Positions 22,533 to 32,772 of a stretch of 64,000 bases of DNA are shown piece after piece. Under the pieces are notes generated by a model. That model worked only from the letters and a program-made list of their open reading frames with translations. It searched no databases and was not told the DNA's origin. How positions within the stretch are numbered: position 1 is the stretch's first letter; each line of letters starts with the position of its first letter. A program made the translations under genes and the position numbers. Location: the NCBI GenBank assembly GCA_034769895.1, contig CM068367.1, positions 89,401,399-89,465,398 of the forward strand. The letters are read 5' to 3'. Origin of the DNA: Magicicada septendecula (lineage: Eukaryota > Arthropoda > Insecta > Hemiptera > Cicadidae).

Positions 22533-25500
22533 GTAATAAAACGTTATCACAAACTTATTTTTTAATTTAATTTAATTCGGATGGAGTGTAGTAACGTAGC
22601 TAATGTCTTCTGGTCTTCGTTATGCTCTCACTGTTGGTCTTCACTTTTGTAATAAAACCATAATATAATCGTAATTGTAGTAGTGTTCTGGTATAATATT
22701 ACCCAGAATAATTTTTATGGTGTGTATGTGTAGTAGTGACGTTCCGCTCTGGGAAACGTCGATTTGGTAATGTTCCTGGTCTTTGTTGTTATCAAATAAA
22801 CTCGGTGTATATTGCTGTGGTAGCAATTTGAAATAAAATATAAATTTAAAATTTATATTTATAAAAAAAAATAAATTCTGAAAAAAATGTTTTCGGTGTA
22901 TTTATGTTCTTAAAATTTAGGAATAAATCGAGGTTGTTGATTGTAATTATAATTATGATGGTATTGTGTTTATTCTGGTAATAAATTTCCGTTCTGTAAA
23001 TTTGTTAACAAGATAATCCAGTTAACTCCAAGTTTAGATGAAAACGGCTCTCTTCTTCTTATTCTTGAAAGGTGGTAGGTTCACATATACTGCCTTTAAA
23101 GGTTATCTAGTTTTCTTGATTAATTAACGGTTATGTCCTTTTATAAGAGAAATAAACTTCAATTTACCAAAAAACAAACGTTTATTAAATAAAATAATAA
23201 ATTTGGTTGATTAAATATCGATGTTACAATACCGTATCGACTCGCTCAGGGCCGGTCGATATAAGAATTTTACATTTGTATTATAACAATAGGTTCTTTA
23301 AACGGTTATTAATAGAAAAAGCCAGAGAAGGTCAGGGGCATGAAAGTATAACACTTACAATTCTAAAAATGTCTTAAATTTAAACAATACAATGGTAGCT
23401 ATTAATAATAAAAGTTTATATATATAATTTTATTCAAACCCAAAGTGCAGCCCACAGTCGTGTCTTATTGCGGTGATGATATTGGATCAAAATGGCCGCC
23501 TGACGCATGCGCGTTGATAGCTTCTAATGTTGACGAAGTACTTGTTGGAATAAATATGTCCTTTCTTCGGTTAAATGTTCTTCGCAATTGTATATGATCT
23601 TCTGGGGTATAGTTTATTGTCACTGGTGTATGATGGGATAGTTCACTTGGTGTAAAAATGTTGTTCAATGGGTATATCTACTGGTGTTTATGTGTGTCAG
23701 TTTAACCTCGAATTTTCACTTGGTATTTGGTGCGATTTCAGTGTTATTTCATTTAATTAGTTATATGTGATTCTGTTTATTGGTGTTATGTAGTTCATAG
23801 GTCAACTTCACCACTTCACAATAATTAAAATAGTTAAAAAATTTAATTTTACACAAAATGGTTCCGAACTCTGTTATAACGTAACAGCCATTAAAGGTAG
23901 GTTCTATCAAATATTCACATTAAGTGCTCTCTTCAAGGTTTAATAATGAACTGTCTGGATTTCCTTCGTCTCATGAAAATCTTAGCCTATATAATATATC
24001 TCATACATTGTTTCAAATCATTTTAACTTCCGACACATTTTAAAATAGTACATTATGCTCAGAAAGTAATTTCGTTATTAGTTAACTGTTTGAAATATTA
24101 AATACATATTCGTTTTCACTATTCTATTCTACTTATTTTGATAGTAATTAAGTTAGTGTTACAAAGTTTTATCTGAAAATTATATTTCTTATATTTTTTG
24201 GGAGGTAGGCCTAAAATTATACTTCCTGTCTTCTAAGCAAATAATAGCCATTTTCTCTAATATAATTATTATTCTATTAAATCTGAAATTGATATAATTA
24301 TCAATTCTCACTTATTTTATTGCAATTTAGTTTATTATTAATGGTTTTTAAAATACAATTCATTTGTATATGACTCCCCCTATGGTAATGTCAGTGAATC
24401 TATTTCAGTTCTAATGGTATTTTATTAGACAAATAAATAATTTTACTCATATAATGACCATATCTTTAGAAAGCCTTATTTACATAGTATATAATATGTT
24501 GAGTTTATTTTGCATAAATATTGTCAGTTTAACTGGCTTATAAGACTAGGTTTATTAATTATTCTGCAGTTTAAATTCATTATATGGCCTAGATTTGATG
24601 TGTGGCTAATTGCAAAATGTTTTATTAATGTAGTTATTTTATATCCTTCTCTGACTTCTGATTCTTACATAGTTGATTAAAATTTAATTCCTTGACTGGT
24701 ATAACAGTAATTATTGATTATATAATTAACATATAACACCTCTCTATATCAAAACTGGTGTTCTGAATAACATTGTTTTGTATATCACCTAATAACATAA
24801 TTAAAAATATTCTATAACATCTGAATGATAGCTATCTTTATACAGGGCATTCCTAAATTAAAATGAACAATAAAATAACAAATTATAACACTAATATTTC
24901 TTATGAATAATCCTTACTTATCTAATTATTATATGTAATAGGAACCTAATATCCTGGTTACATATAATGGTTAACATCTTTTACTACTTCAACTTAACAG
25001 TTGGTTCTGTAATTCCCCATTTTACAGGATTTATGCCCCCTCTTAAAGTATAACTCTGGCTATCTAAGTTATATTCCATTCTATGGAATGTTCATACAGC
25101 TTTAGTAGCTTTTTATTAGTAATATTACTATTTCATTATCAAAGTAGACACTGTTCACAAAACGTAAAGTTTATTACTTTGTACTGTAACTCATGCACCT
25201 TTTTAAAGTTTATTAGTTATAATTTGATCACTTACACTTGTCCATGGTGAATTATTAATATATTTACTAGTCTTTTTCTAGTTTTTAACATGAAATATTC
25301 AACCATGGGGGGAACTGTGAAGATTTGTTTATACAAACTAAACAATAACTTTTTGAATACACTAATATTTAATACTACTAACACTTTTAGTTTTTTGTCA
25401 GTTTTACAGTGATATGGTTTTTTGGGGTGTTATACTTTCTCTTTGGACATTCATTGATTTTGGGGTTTTTGGGGTTCTTTCCCTATGGGGTTTTTGTTTT

Positions 25501-26850
25501 ATATGGGTCGTCTCACTTCTTTCTTCTTTCTTCTTTAGTTTTGGTTATTCTTCCTTCTTCTTTCTTCAGTAGTTTTAGTTTTGACTATTCTTCTTTCTTC
25601 TCTAGTTTTAATTATTCTTCTTTCCTCTTTGAGTTTGGTTATTCTTCTTTCTTCCTTCTTCAGTAGATTTAGTTTTGATTATTCTTCCTTTTTCTCTCTT
25701 CAGTAGATTTGGTTATTCTTCTTTCTTCTTTAATTTTAATTATTCTTCTTTCTTCTTTGAGTTTGGTTATTCTTCTTTCTTCCTTCTTCAGTAGATTTAG
25801 TTTTGATTATTCTTCCTTCTTCTCTCTTCAGTAGATTTGGTTATTCTTCTTTCTTCTTTAGTTTTAATTATTCTTCTTTCTTCTTTGAGTTTGGTTATTC
25901 TTCTTTCTTCCTTCTTCAGTAGATTTAGTTTTGATTATTCTTCTTTCTTCCTTCTTCAGTAGTTTTAGTTTTGATTATTCTTCTTTCTTCAGTAGTTTTG
26001 GTTATTCTTCTTTCTTCTTTAGTTTTAATTATTCTTCTTTCTTCTTTGAGTTTGGTTATTCTTCTTTCTTCAGTAGTTTTGGTTATTCTTCTTTCTTCTG
26101 TAGTTTTAATTATTCTTCTTTCTTCTTTGAGTTTGGTTATTCTTCTTTCTTCCTTCTTCTGTAGTTTTGGTTATTCTTCCTTCTTCTTTCTTCTGTAGTT
26201 TTAATTAGTCTTCTTTCTTCTTTCTTTAGTAGTAGTAGTTTTGGGTTATTCTTCTTTCTTCTTTCTTCAGTAAATTTGGTTATTCTTCTTTCTTCTTTGT
26301 TCAATAATTTTAATTATTCTTCCTTCTTCTTTCTTCAGTGATTTTAATTATTCTTCTTTCTTCTGTAGTTTTAATTAGTCTTCTTTCTTCTTTCTTTAGT
26401 AGTAGTAGTTTTGGGTTATTCTTCTTTCTTCTTTCTTCAGTAAATTTGGTTATTCTTCTTTCTTCTTTAGTTTTGATTATTCTTCTTTCTTCTTTCTTCA
26501 GTAGCTTTGATTATTCTTCTTTCTTCAGTAGTTTTGGTTATTCTTCTTTCTTCTGTAGTTTTTCGCTGTGTATATCTTTGTTTCTTCTGGCCTGGTTTCC
26601 TTGTCGGGGTATTTTAATTGCCTGCTTCTATCTTTTCTGGGTAATTTTGTTATTAACATTTTTAGTCTTCTGGGTTTTTATTTTTGTATTATATTATATT
26701 ATTTGCAGAATTTTTCTTTATTTAACCTTTCTTGTGAATATATTAGTAAATAGTGCATTTTAATTGATTCTCATCTGGATATTCCATATATTAGAGCTTT
26801 ATCAACGATCATTGAGTAATGTATTTGTGTGGATTATCTGTCACGCTACA
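22533..26850 (-). repeat. Gypsy-2 right LTR (element 5' LTR), 4,318 bp
   Basis: Counterpart of 11078-15394, collinear along its whole length, including the minisatellite. Differences visible by eye are single-base changes and one or two one-base indels. It ends CACGCTACA at 26850, directly followed by (AT)n and then gypsy-1 LTR sequence. Promoter and polyadenylation sites of the element should lie here, but the AT-richness gives too many candidates to name one. Confidence 0.93.
25500..26567. repeat. TTCTTC-type pyrimidine minisatellite in the right LTR
   Basis: Copy of the array at 14043-15112 with the same unit order and only a few base changes (for example CTTTTTCTCTC for CTTCTTCTCTC). The array length has therefore stayed essentially unchanged since insertion. 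Confidence 0.9.
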
Positions 26851-28569
26851 ATATATATATATATATATATATAATTGTTGATATTCAACTATTGAATTTA
26901 GCTCTTACTTTGGGGTAGGGACTCTTATAATTAATCTCAGGGTGTAATAATTAATAAAACAAACATAAATATGACAAATTATACGTTTAATGATCTTCTT
27001 GAATTTAAAGATTTAACCTCCGCTCCACAGTCCGTTAAGGACCAAGGCGTACCGCGCGGCTTTTGTGTTAGTGTGACGGTGTATGGCTAGTACTACGCGC
27101 CACCAGCCGCTAGTTGTGGTATTCACGGCCAGGAGGCGGCGCTGTTATCTCAGCACCTACTCAGTTTGCCTCACGACACTGAGTGCACGCCGTATGGAGC
27201 CTCCACCGGGAATTGAGCCCGGGACCACGAGCGCATCAATCGCCCGCGTTAGCCACTAGACCACCTGGAGGCTCCAATTTAAAGATTACATTATTAATAT
27301 CAATATTCAGTTTCTTATGATTATTCTCTTTTTAATTGTGGATTCTTTTTAACTGTTTGAGTTACCAAAATAATTGAACTTTAATTACAATGTTAATATG
27401 AATGTTAATATAAATTTTACTTGTTGGTTGAATTCCGTAATTACGGTGCGGAGTGTCTCCCCAAACGTCGTCGGTCCGGTGATCCTCTGGTCCACTGCTG
27501 CTAAGTATATCCCCGTCAGTCGCACTCGTTCATTCGTAACTCTATATACACTAGTTTCACACACACCAGGCACAATTCACTTTTTATACTTTAGTAAGAA
27601 TACAACGGTGACGTGTTACACAATATTTTCTTACACCTAGTATATAAGTTATTGGATATAAGTGCTTCCAACATGGACACGATATGCTGATACCGTCGGA
27701 TTAATTCGTACATGACAAGTTCCGCTATAGAATTTCTCAGCTCACCGTAACTTTACACTTCGAACTCCGATTCAATCTCAGGCGAATTACAATTGCTTTA
27801 ATAAATACTTAATACTTTATTTGAATACTGTTTACTGTTTGAACTTCTTCAACAATTTACTTTCATGAATTCTATTATTTTAGTGATTCAAATACGACTG
27901 TTAGTCTTACTGCTTTGATGACTTCACTGTATACAACTTACTACTTTTGTGAATATGATTTGTTTAATTTACCAACTAAATAATAATTCTTTAATACACC
28001 GGTTACGAGTCTAAATAAATGTAGTACCTCTGCAGACTGACTAAACTTTTTCCAACTACGTTTTTTATACTCGACTTAACACTACCTTCACCAAATATTT
28101 ACAAAATACACTCTGATTGGTTTCATGTATCGCGAAATACAATTTTACCCAATCTACCCCGAGAATTCACCCGCTAAAAAAAAATGACGCTTTTTTCTAT
28201 TCGTCAACCCAACGGCGCGTGTACACGTGGTGGGAAAGATGCGTTACATGCATTTCTCTGTTTACGCTATCTCTCTTACATAACGGTACTTTATTGTTGA
28301 AAGCATTTAAAATTTACCAATTTTCACACATTTTTTGTTAGTTTCTACTCACAATGCATTTTTATGATAGCCAACCGTCTATGTGACTTTTTGTACTTTC
28401 TGGCCGTCTGGCAGGTGCCGACTCAAGCGTTGTTCCTTTTGAACAAATACCGCTCTGGTACCTTCTAACTGCATTTACTTAACATCGTTTTTTACAGATT
28501 TACATTTGATATCTATGATATATGAATTCATCCCCATAAAATTGCATTGTATTCATATTTTACGTTATA
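26851..28569 (-). repeat. Gypsy-1 right LTR, second part
   Basis: Begins in (AT)n (26851-26872), then matches about 3981-5384 of the left LTR. It ends ...ACGTTATA followed by the GTAC duplication (28570-28573). It carries a SINE insertion and a short extra segment near 26938-26968 that is absent from the left LTR. Confidence 0.85.
27014..27275 (-). mobile_element. tRNA-derived SINE in the gypsy-1 LTR
   Basis: A 262-bp GC-rich insertion flanked by a 12-bp perfect duplication, AATTTAAAGATT (27002-27013 and 27276-27287). It is absent from the left LTR copy. On the minus strand the first 80 nt (27275-27196) resemble a tRNA: GGAGCCTCCA pairs with TGGAGGCTCC at the far end, a T arm has stem CCGGG/CCCGG around CTCAATT, and a 5-bp arm (one G-U pair) carries a 7-base loop with a central TGA. 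A box: TGGTCTAGTGGCTAACG. B box: GGGCTCAATTCCC. The remaining body of about 180 bp shows no poly(A) end. Pol III promoter function is inferred from the boxes. Confidence 0.88.
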
Positions 28570-28890
28570 GTACATATTCTCGCAAGGTCTCAATCAGTTA
28601 CCTTTCATGCAGTTTTAATTTTGAAGCAAGTTTTTGTGTTTCATTTTCTCCATAGATTATTGGGACATATTTTGAACGATAGTAGTTAAGATGAAAATTA
28701 GTGCTGGTGTTTGATTTTGACAAATGTTTAGTTTTATAATGGGATTGATGAGGGGCATAATTTAAAAAGTAATAGTAAATTTTTGTAATAATTAGGTTTT
28801 TGTTTTCATATATTTTTTCGGTAATTTATTTTTGGATCCAAGAGGTTCTGGAACGTCGTTCCAGCGCATTCCCTCTGAAATCAAGCCCTG

Positions 28891-29282
28891 TGTGTACTAA
28901 ATAAAATTAGAAAGGCTGATAATGGGATCACTAAGGATCCTGAAACATGTTCCAAATAGGGAGAAAACATCTTGAGGTAAAATCATTATAAAATATAATA
29001 TAAATAAAATATGTAGTTACTATTCTACTATAATGGGTTTGGGACACCTTATCCAATTCACCATATGTAACAGATTTTTGCCAAAACATATTGTTGGGAA
29101 ATAACGTATTACTTGAATTTCATTTACTCATAATGAAGAAAGGAATCAGGTATGATAATGGTACCTTTGGAGTCTACTCTAAAGGGAATGATAAAATTTA
29201 AATATTCATTACATGAAATGAAATATAGTTGTAATACAAGTAGCATCTACAGCAAAAGAATAATAAATTCTTTTTTTTCTAG
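28891..29282 (+). other. Probable intron upstream of the esterase exon
   Basis: AT-rich sequence ending in a T-rich tract and AG at 29281-29282. No other exon is recognisable here. Confidence 0.4.
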
Positions 29283-29457
29283 GACACTTACATTACCTCA
29301 GTCTGATATAAAATGGATCCCACTGTCACCACAGAACCCCCAATATCTGGACATCAACACAATTCCAAAAATGGTTTCTGGTGTGCCATTCCCTGTACGG
29401 ATGGATTTGTGGGAATCGATGTTTCCAGTATCTGGCCCTCATCAGCTTTACTTTTAA
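29283..29457 (+). CDS. Terminal exon of a carboxylesterase-family gene (partial)
   Basis: A strong 3' splice site (a long T-run then TCTAG) precedes 29283. The exon starts with one base of a split codon, and the frame runs to TAA at 29455-29457. The encoded text includes LPQSDIKWIPLSPQNPQYLDI and ends with a FPVRMDLWESMFP block. This matches the pattern at the C terminus of insect type-B carboxylesterases (W.P.....P.YLDI, then RM.LWD/ES). The usual catalytic Ser, Glu and His would be in upstream exons, none of which I can find in the window. A polyadenylation signal follows at 29583. It could be a decayed exon of a dead gene, but the frame, splice site and poly(A) signal are all intact. Confidence 0.7.
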
Positions 29458-29582
29458 CTGTGGTCAACAGTTAAAGACGGAGTCTACTGCACATAACATT
29501 GGCATACAATCAGTGTGAAGGCCTACTGTGGGCTTTGTTTATCATATTGTAAGAGAGGTCAGTAAAAATATTTTTTGGTGTA

Positions 29583-29588
29583 AATAAA
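29583..29588 (+). promoter_or_regulatory. AATAAA polyadenylation signal of the esterase exon
   Basis: AATAAA lies 126 bases after the stop codon of the esterase-like exon, in the expected position for a short 3' UTR. Confidence 0.5.
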
Positions 29589-29899
29589 AAGTTTTACAGT
29601 TATTAAGAAATTCATGTTTTAATTAAATAAGGCTCTCCAAAAAGCAGTTATTTATTAACAATACTAAATATTTGAACAGTGCCATATAAGTGAGGGCAAA
29701 AGTGGTAGTAACCCCAGCACAACGATTTTGGGGAGGGAGGATTGAAATCAGAGACCAAATACATGACGATATTGAAAATATTACTCTGAAAAAATTTTAA
29801 AAAGTCTGGGAATACTTAGCAGTTTATGTTCACTTTAATTAAAATGATGTGACAGAGAGATGAATTTGGTCTCTAAAAGCAAGAAAGCCTAAAGTGTGA

Positions 29900-30125
29900 T
29901 CCTGATTAGTAACATAGCACAAGACCGAGAAAAAAACCGGCAACAGTTTACGACCTGTAGGTTGTTAAGCCTGTCAGTGACAACGTAACACAGTTTGTGT
30001 CCAGGACACATACAAGAAATAACAGACCTGTAGGGAGGAAACTTCCTCAAAGACCCTAGAAAAGATGGACGGAATCGCTAGAATGAACAGGATGTAACCC
30101 TAACAAAAAGAAGAAGAGGAAGACA
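29900..30125 (+). pseudogene. Non-LTR retrotransposon 3' fragment with AAG-type tail
   Basis: A short stretch translates to an RPRKRWTESLE-like block followed by TGCNPN and then AAGAAGAAG-type repeats. This RP.KRW...E arrangement just before an A/G-rich tail is seen at the 3' end of several insect LINE fragments. No RT domain remains. Confidence 0.4.
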
Positions 30126-30664
30126 TCTTATCCGGGAAAAATACCTCCATCGTGGTCACTATTTTCCTTGACCTTTCGACCTCAACAAAATCTGTGGTCT
30201 TCCTCAGAAAATGAAAGTGACTGTTCCTGTTGATGGATATTGTTATTAGGTCTTTAACACTCCCATTTTGTGAGGACGACCACAGACTTTGAGGCTGAAC
30301 TGTCAAGCGAAAGTAACAACTATAGACAAAGACAGCCAGGTGGTTTTACCATATCAAGTTCATTAACGTGTGTGTTTTAAAATCACGCAGAGATGTTTTT
30401 ATGTTACCAAACTTTTGGGGCTCTTAACATCATGCTATCAGTCCCGTCTCTGATGAAGACGACAGCTGGAGCCACCAAAATGTCAGGCAGTAGGAGACAT
30501 GTAGTTTCAAACACTGGACCACGAGGCAAACAGGACTTGCAAAGTTCTATTCAAAATTTACCTTTAAAAATGTTTATCTGGTTCTAATCCTCATATGGCA
30601 AGGATTCCATATAGTTTTTATCTGGTAATAAGTACGAATTTATCAATCTTTTATTATTTCTGTG
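30126..30664. other. Unannotated stretch
   Basis: No convincing frame. A segment at about 30130-30480 has mixed base composition unlike the AT-rich surroundings but matches no family I recognise. Confidence 0.35.
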
Positions 30665-30672
30665 ACGGTAAC

Positions 30673-32062
30673 CAGTGGCATATCTAGAATTTGGTCTTGG
30701 GGGGTCCAGGGTCTGGTCGAGTCGGATTCATACAAAAGGAAAAACGAATTAAGACTAATAACATTACTATCTTTGAAGTGGTTGAAAACGTGTTTTAACA
30801 TCATGAAATCAATCCCATTGAAGTAAACGGTAATAACACAATAAAAATATGCGTTACTGATACATTGTTTAGAAGATACTGACTGAACTGATATTCCTAT
30901 ATTTCATATTTTTAAAGTATACGCAAATACTGTGTAATAAACCTGTTTGTATATTTAAAAAAGAGTTACTAGCTGAAAAATAATAAAAGAATTAAAAATA
31001 AAGATAATAATAAATTCTTCCACCAATCATGTTGGGAAGAAGGAACAAACGTATTGAAGTAAACTGTTTGGCATTCGCAGATAACTTTGCTATACTTTCT
31101 GAACATCTGACATCTGCAGTAACACAAGTTAATTTTTTAGAGGACATAGCCAGTAGAACAGGCTTAAGAATTTCTGCAGAAAAAACAAATTTCTCACAAA
31201 CATTAAAAACGCGCCAAAATTCCTGGTAACAGATATTGGTTGACTAGAGAGGGTTTGAAAATTTAAGTATTTAAGAGAGATAATTCAAGAGAATGGCTTG
31301 GAAAAATCTGCTATAGAAGAAAGGATTCATAAGATGGAACGGGCATATGGTATAACTAAAGATATTTACAATAAAAAGTGCATATCTAAAAATGCGAAAA
31401 AAAGGCATTACATTACAGTAGTGAAGCCAGAATGTCTATATGCAAGTGCAAGTGAATGTCTAGCATTGAATTATAATTTAGACAAACTAGAAATTTTGGA
31501 AAGACAAATTATTAGGAAAATATTAGGCCCACGAAAACTTCAGAAGGTTGGAAATTAAGAAGTAACGATGAAATATATCAAAGTACAGAAAGTATAACAG
31601 AAACAATGAGAAAAAGAAGACTAGTATTTTTTGGACATTTATATAGAATGGACGACAATAGGTTGACAAAGCAATCTTCAAATATCTGTGGGGGAAGAAG
31701 TCAACATCAAGTTGGATTAAAGAGTCCAAAAGGATTTAGAAAAAAATAATATACACGCAGAAGAAGCAATTAAAGGAGAAGTTTCTCGGGCAAAAGTGTT
31801 AAAAATGGAGGGAGTCCAGGGTAGGAGAGAGAAAAACCCAGGTTCAAAGTGGACTGAAGACAGGAAGAAGAGACACAGTGAGAAGATGAAAGGAAAGAGT
31901 ATTGGAAGAAAAGGAAAGAACAAAGAGTAAAGATTTGAAATTGGCATGTGGTCCCTAGATGACCAACACGGAAAAAAAGATAATAATAAAATTAGTCAAC
32001 TTTTTTACACCCTTTGGGGGGGGTCCGGTCCTGTTCGTCCCTCCCCCGTAAATACGCCTCAG
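30673..32062 (+). mobile_element. G-run hAT-like MITE, copy 1, with a nested LINE fragment
   Basis: Starts CAGTGGCATATCTAG and ends GTAAATACGCCTCAG. Flanking octamers ACGGTAAC (30665-30672) and GCGGTAAC (32063-32070) match at 7 of 8. Near the right end is a G-run followed by TCCGGTCCTG. Interrupted at 31000-31990 by a LINE fragment with its own duplication. Without it the MITE is about 0.4 kb, noncoding. Three more copies are in this window (45953, 47426, 54139). Confidence 0.75.
31015..31975 (+). pseudogene. Non-LTR RT fragment with 15-bp TSD
   Basis: Flanked by AAAGATAATAATAAA at 31000-31014 and 31976-31990. The first part contains NCLAFADNFAILSEH, the RT catalytic box with ADN in place of ADD, followed by the GLRISAEKT block. 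A second frame carries the ERQIIRKILGPRK block of the post-RT region, and a third carries RRLVFFGHLYRMDDNRL. Multiple frame changes and the D-to-N change make it inactive. It is 5'-truncated and inserted into the MITE. Confidence 0.8.
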
Positions 32063-32772
32063 GCGGTAACCGTCCCTTACTGGACCCCAGCCTTCTTTCG
32101 TCTCCAAACATCTCGATTTTCTGTGATCTGACTGCCGTTCGGCGTTACCCGGCAATCATTTGCATCATTTTTTATGTCTTGCCATTGTGTTCCTACTCTA
32201 ATCCAAGTTCAAATAATCGTAGTCTTAGTCCACCTTGTCTTTGTCTTTTTTTTTCGTATCACGCATGCAGTACGATGTTTATTTTTAGACCTCGTGTTTA
32301 ATAATTGTATATTATTGTACAATTTATAAATAACGTTTTTTAATTACAAATGAACTGTGAAATTTATTTGTAATTACAAATTTGCCTCTGATTAAATTTA
32401 GATATCTATTGATGTGACCGTTAATAGACACAACAAAATAAATAGCAAGTAACAAGTTTCTTTTCATTTTAGTTTTTTTTTTGTAGTGTTATACACAAAA
32501 ATCTAACCTCCTCCAGAACTCACCACAAACCCACCCCCGGAAGAAAACTCTGTCTGCAGTTTGTTCACAATGCATCCATTTCCATAATTTAATCTCTTTT
32601 TACCCCCTTTAATGACGTCGTCATGTTTTTCATTTAACAAAACTTTTAACAAATATATCAGACTTTTACATTTTCTCTGTTCTGATATTTCCACCAAATA
32701 CTGCTTATTGTGTTTATAACTTTTCGCTCTTAACTAATTCTTTCTCTGATTTCTTTTTCGTTTCCCAAATGT

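Larger units (their letters stand above)
11078..26850 (-). mobile_element. Gypsy-2: young gypsy-type retrotransposon with 4.3-kb LTRs
   Basis: A 15.8-kb minus-strand element: 3' LTR 11078-15394, internal region 15395-22532, 5' LTR 22533-26850. It sits in an (AT)n tract inside the gypsy-1 LTR. Gypsy-1 sequence ends in (AT)n on the left and resumes from (AT)n on the right, so the target duplication cannot be resolved. LTR termini on the sense strand are TGTAGCGTGAC...GTTTTATTAC. The LTRs differ by roughly two dozen substitutions or small indels over 4.3 kb, indicating recent insertion. Gene order is PBS, gag, then protease-RT-RNase H-integrase, then 1.3 kb noncoding with no env. LTRs of this length are far beyond the few-hundred-bp to 2-kb range of most insect gypsy elements. 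Confidence 0.92.
3804..28569 (-). mobile_element. Gypsy-1: Ty3/gypsy-type LTR retrotransposon, pol deleted, heavily nested
   Basis: A minus-strand element bounded by LTR copies at 3804-5384 and 10874-28569 (the latter interrupted). A perfect 4-bp TSD, GTAC, lies at 3800-3803 and 28570-28573. Reading the minus strand, the internal region has gag (10650 to about 9175) and a retropepsin remnant (about 9060-8508). It then runs into a hAT insertion and 0.55 kb of noncoding sequence with a G-rich polypurine stretch next to the left LTR (minus strand GGGGGACTAA, about 5385-5396). No RT or integrase was found, so pol has been lost. LTR ends are TATAACG...GGTARTA rather than TG...CA, as in several insect gypsy/errantivirus-like groups. 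The copy is dead. Confidence 0.8.
3280..28890. mobile_element. Outermost old hAT-type MITE, split by the gypsy nest
   Basis: The left end at 3280 reads CAGTGGTTGATTTC, with GGTGCCGGAACG about 10 bases further in. The right end, read inwards on the minus strand from 28890, is CAGGGCTTGATTTC followed by GCGCTGGAACG. The outer blocks agree at 12 of 14 positions and the inner blocks nearly match. The flanking octamers are TCTATACT (3272-3279) and TGTGTACT (28891-28898), 6 of 8 identical, as expected of an aged 8-bp hAT duplication. Without the gypsy-1 nest (3800-28573) the element would be about 0.84 kb with no transposase. hAT ends of CAG...GTGCCGGAACG type are common in animals. The pairing across 25 kb is my inference. 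Confidence 0.55.

Noticed and set aside
11078..26850. Segmental duplication of host DNA as an explanation of the two 4.3-kb repeats
   Set aside because: The repeats flank a gypsy gag-pol with a primer-site candidate at one edge, and both outer junctions fall in the same (AT)n tract of another element, as retrotransposon LTRs would.
27196..27275. A functional tRNA gene on the minus strand
   Set aside because: It is fused to a longer repeat body, lies between a 12-bp target duplication, and its D arm and variable region do not form a standard tRNA. It is a SINE head.
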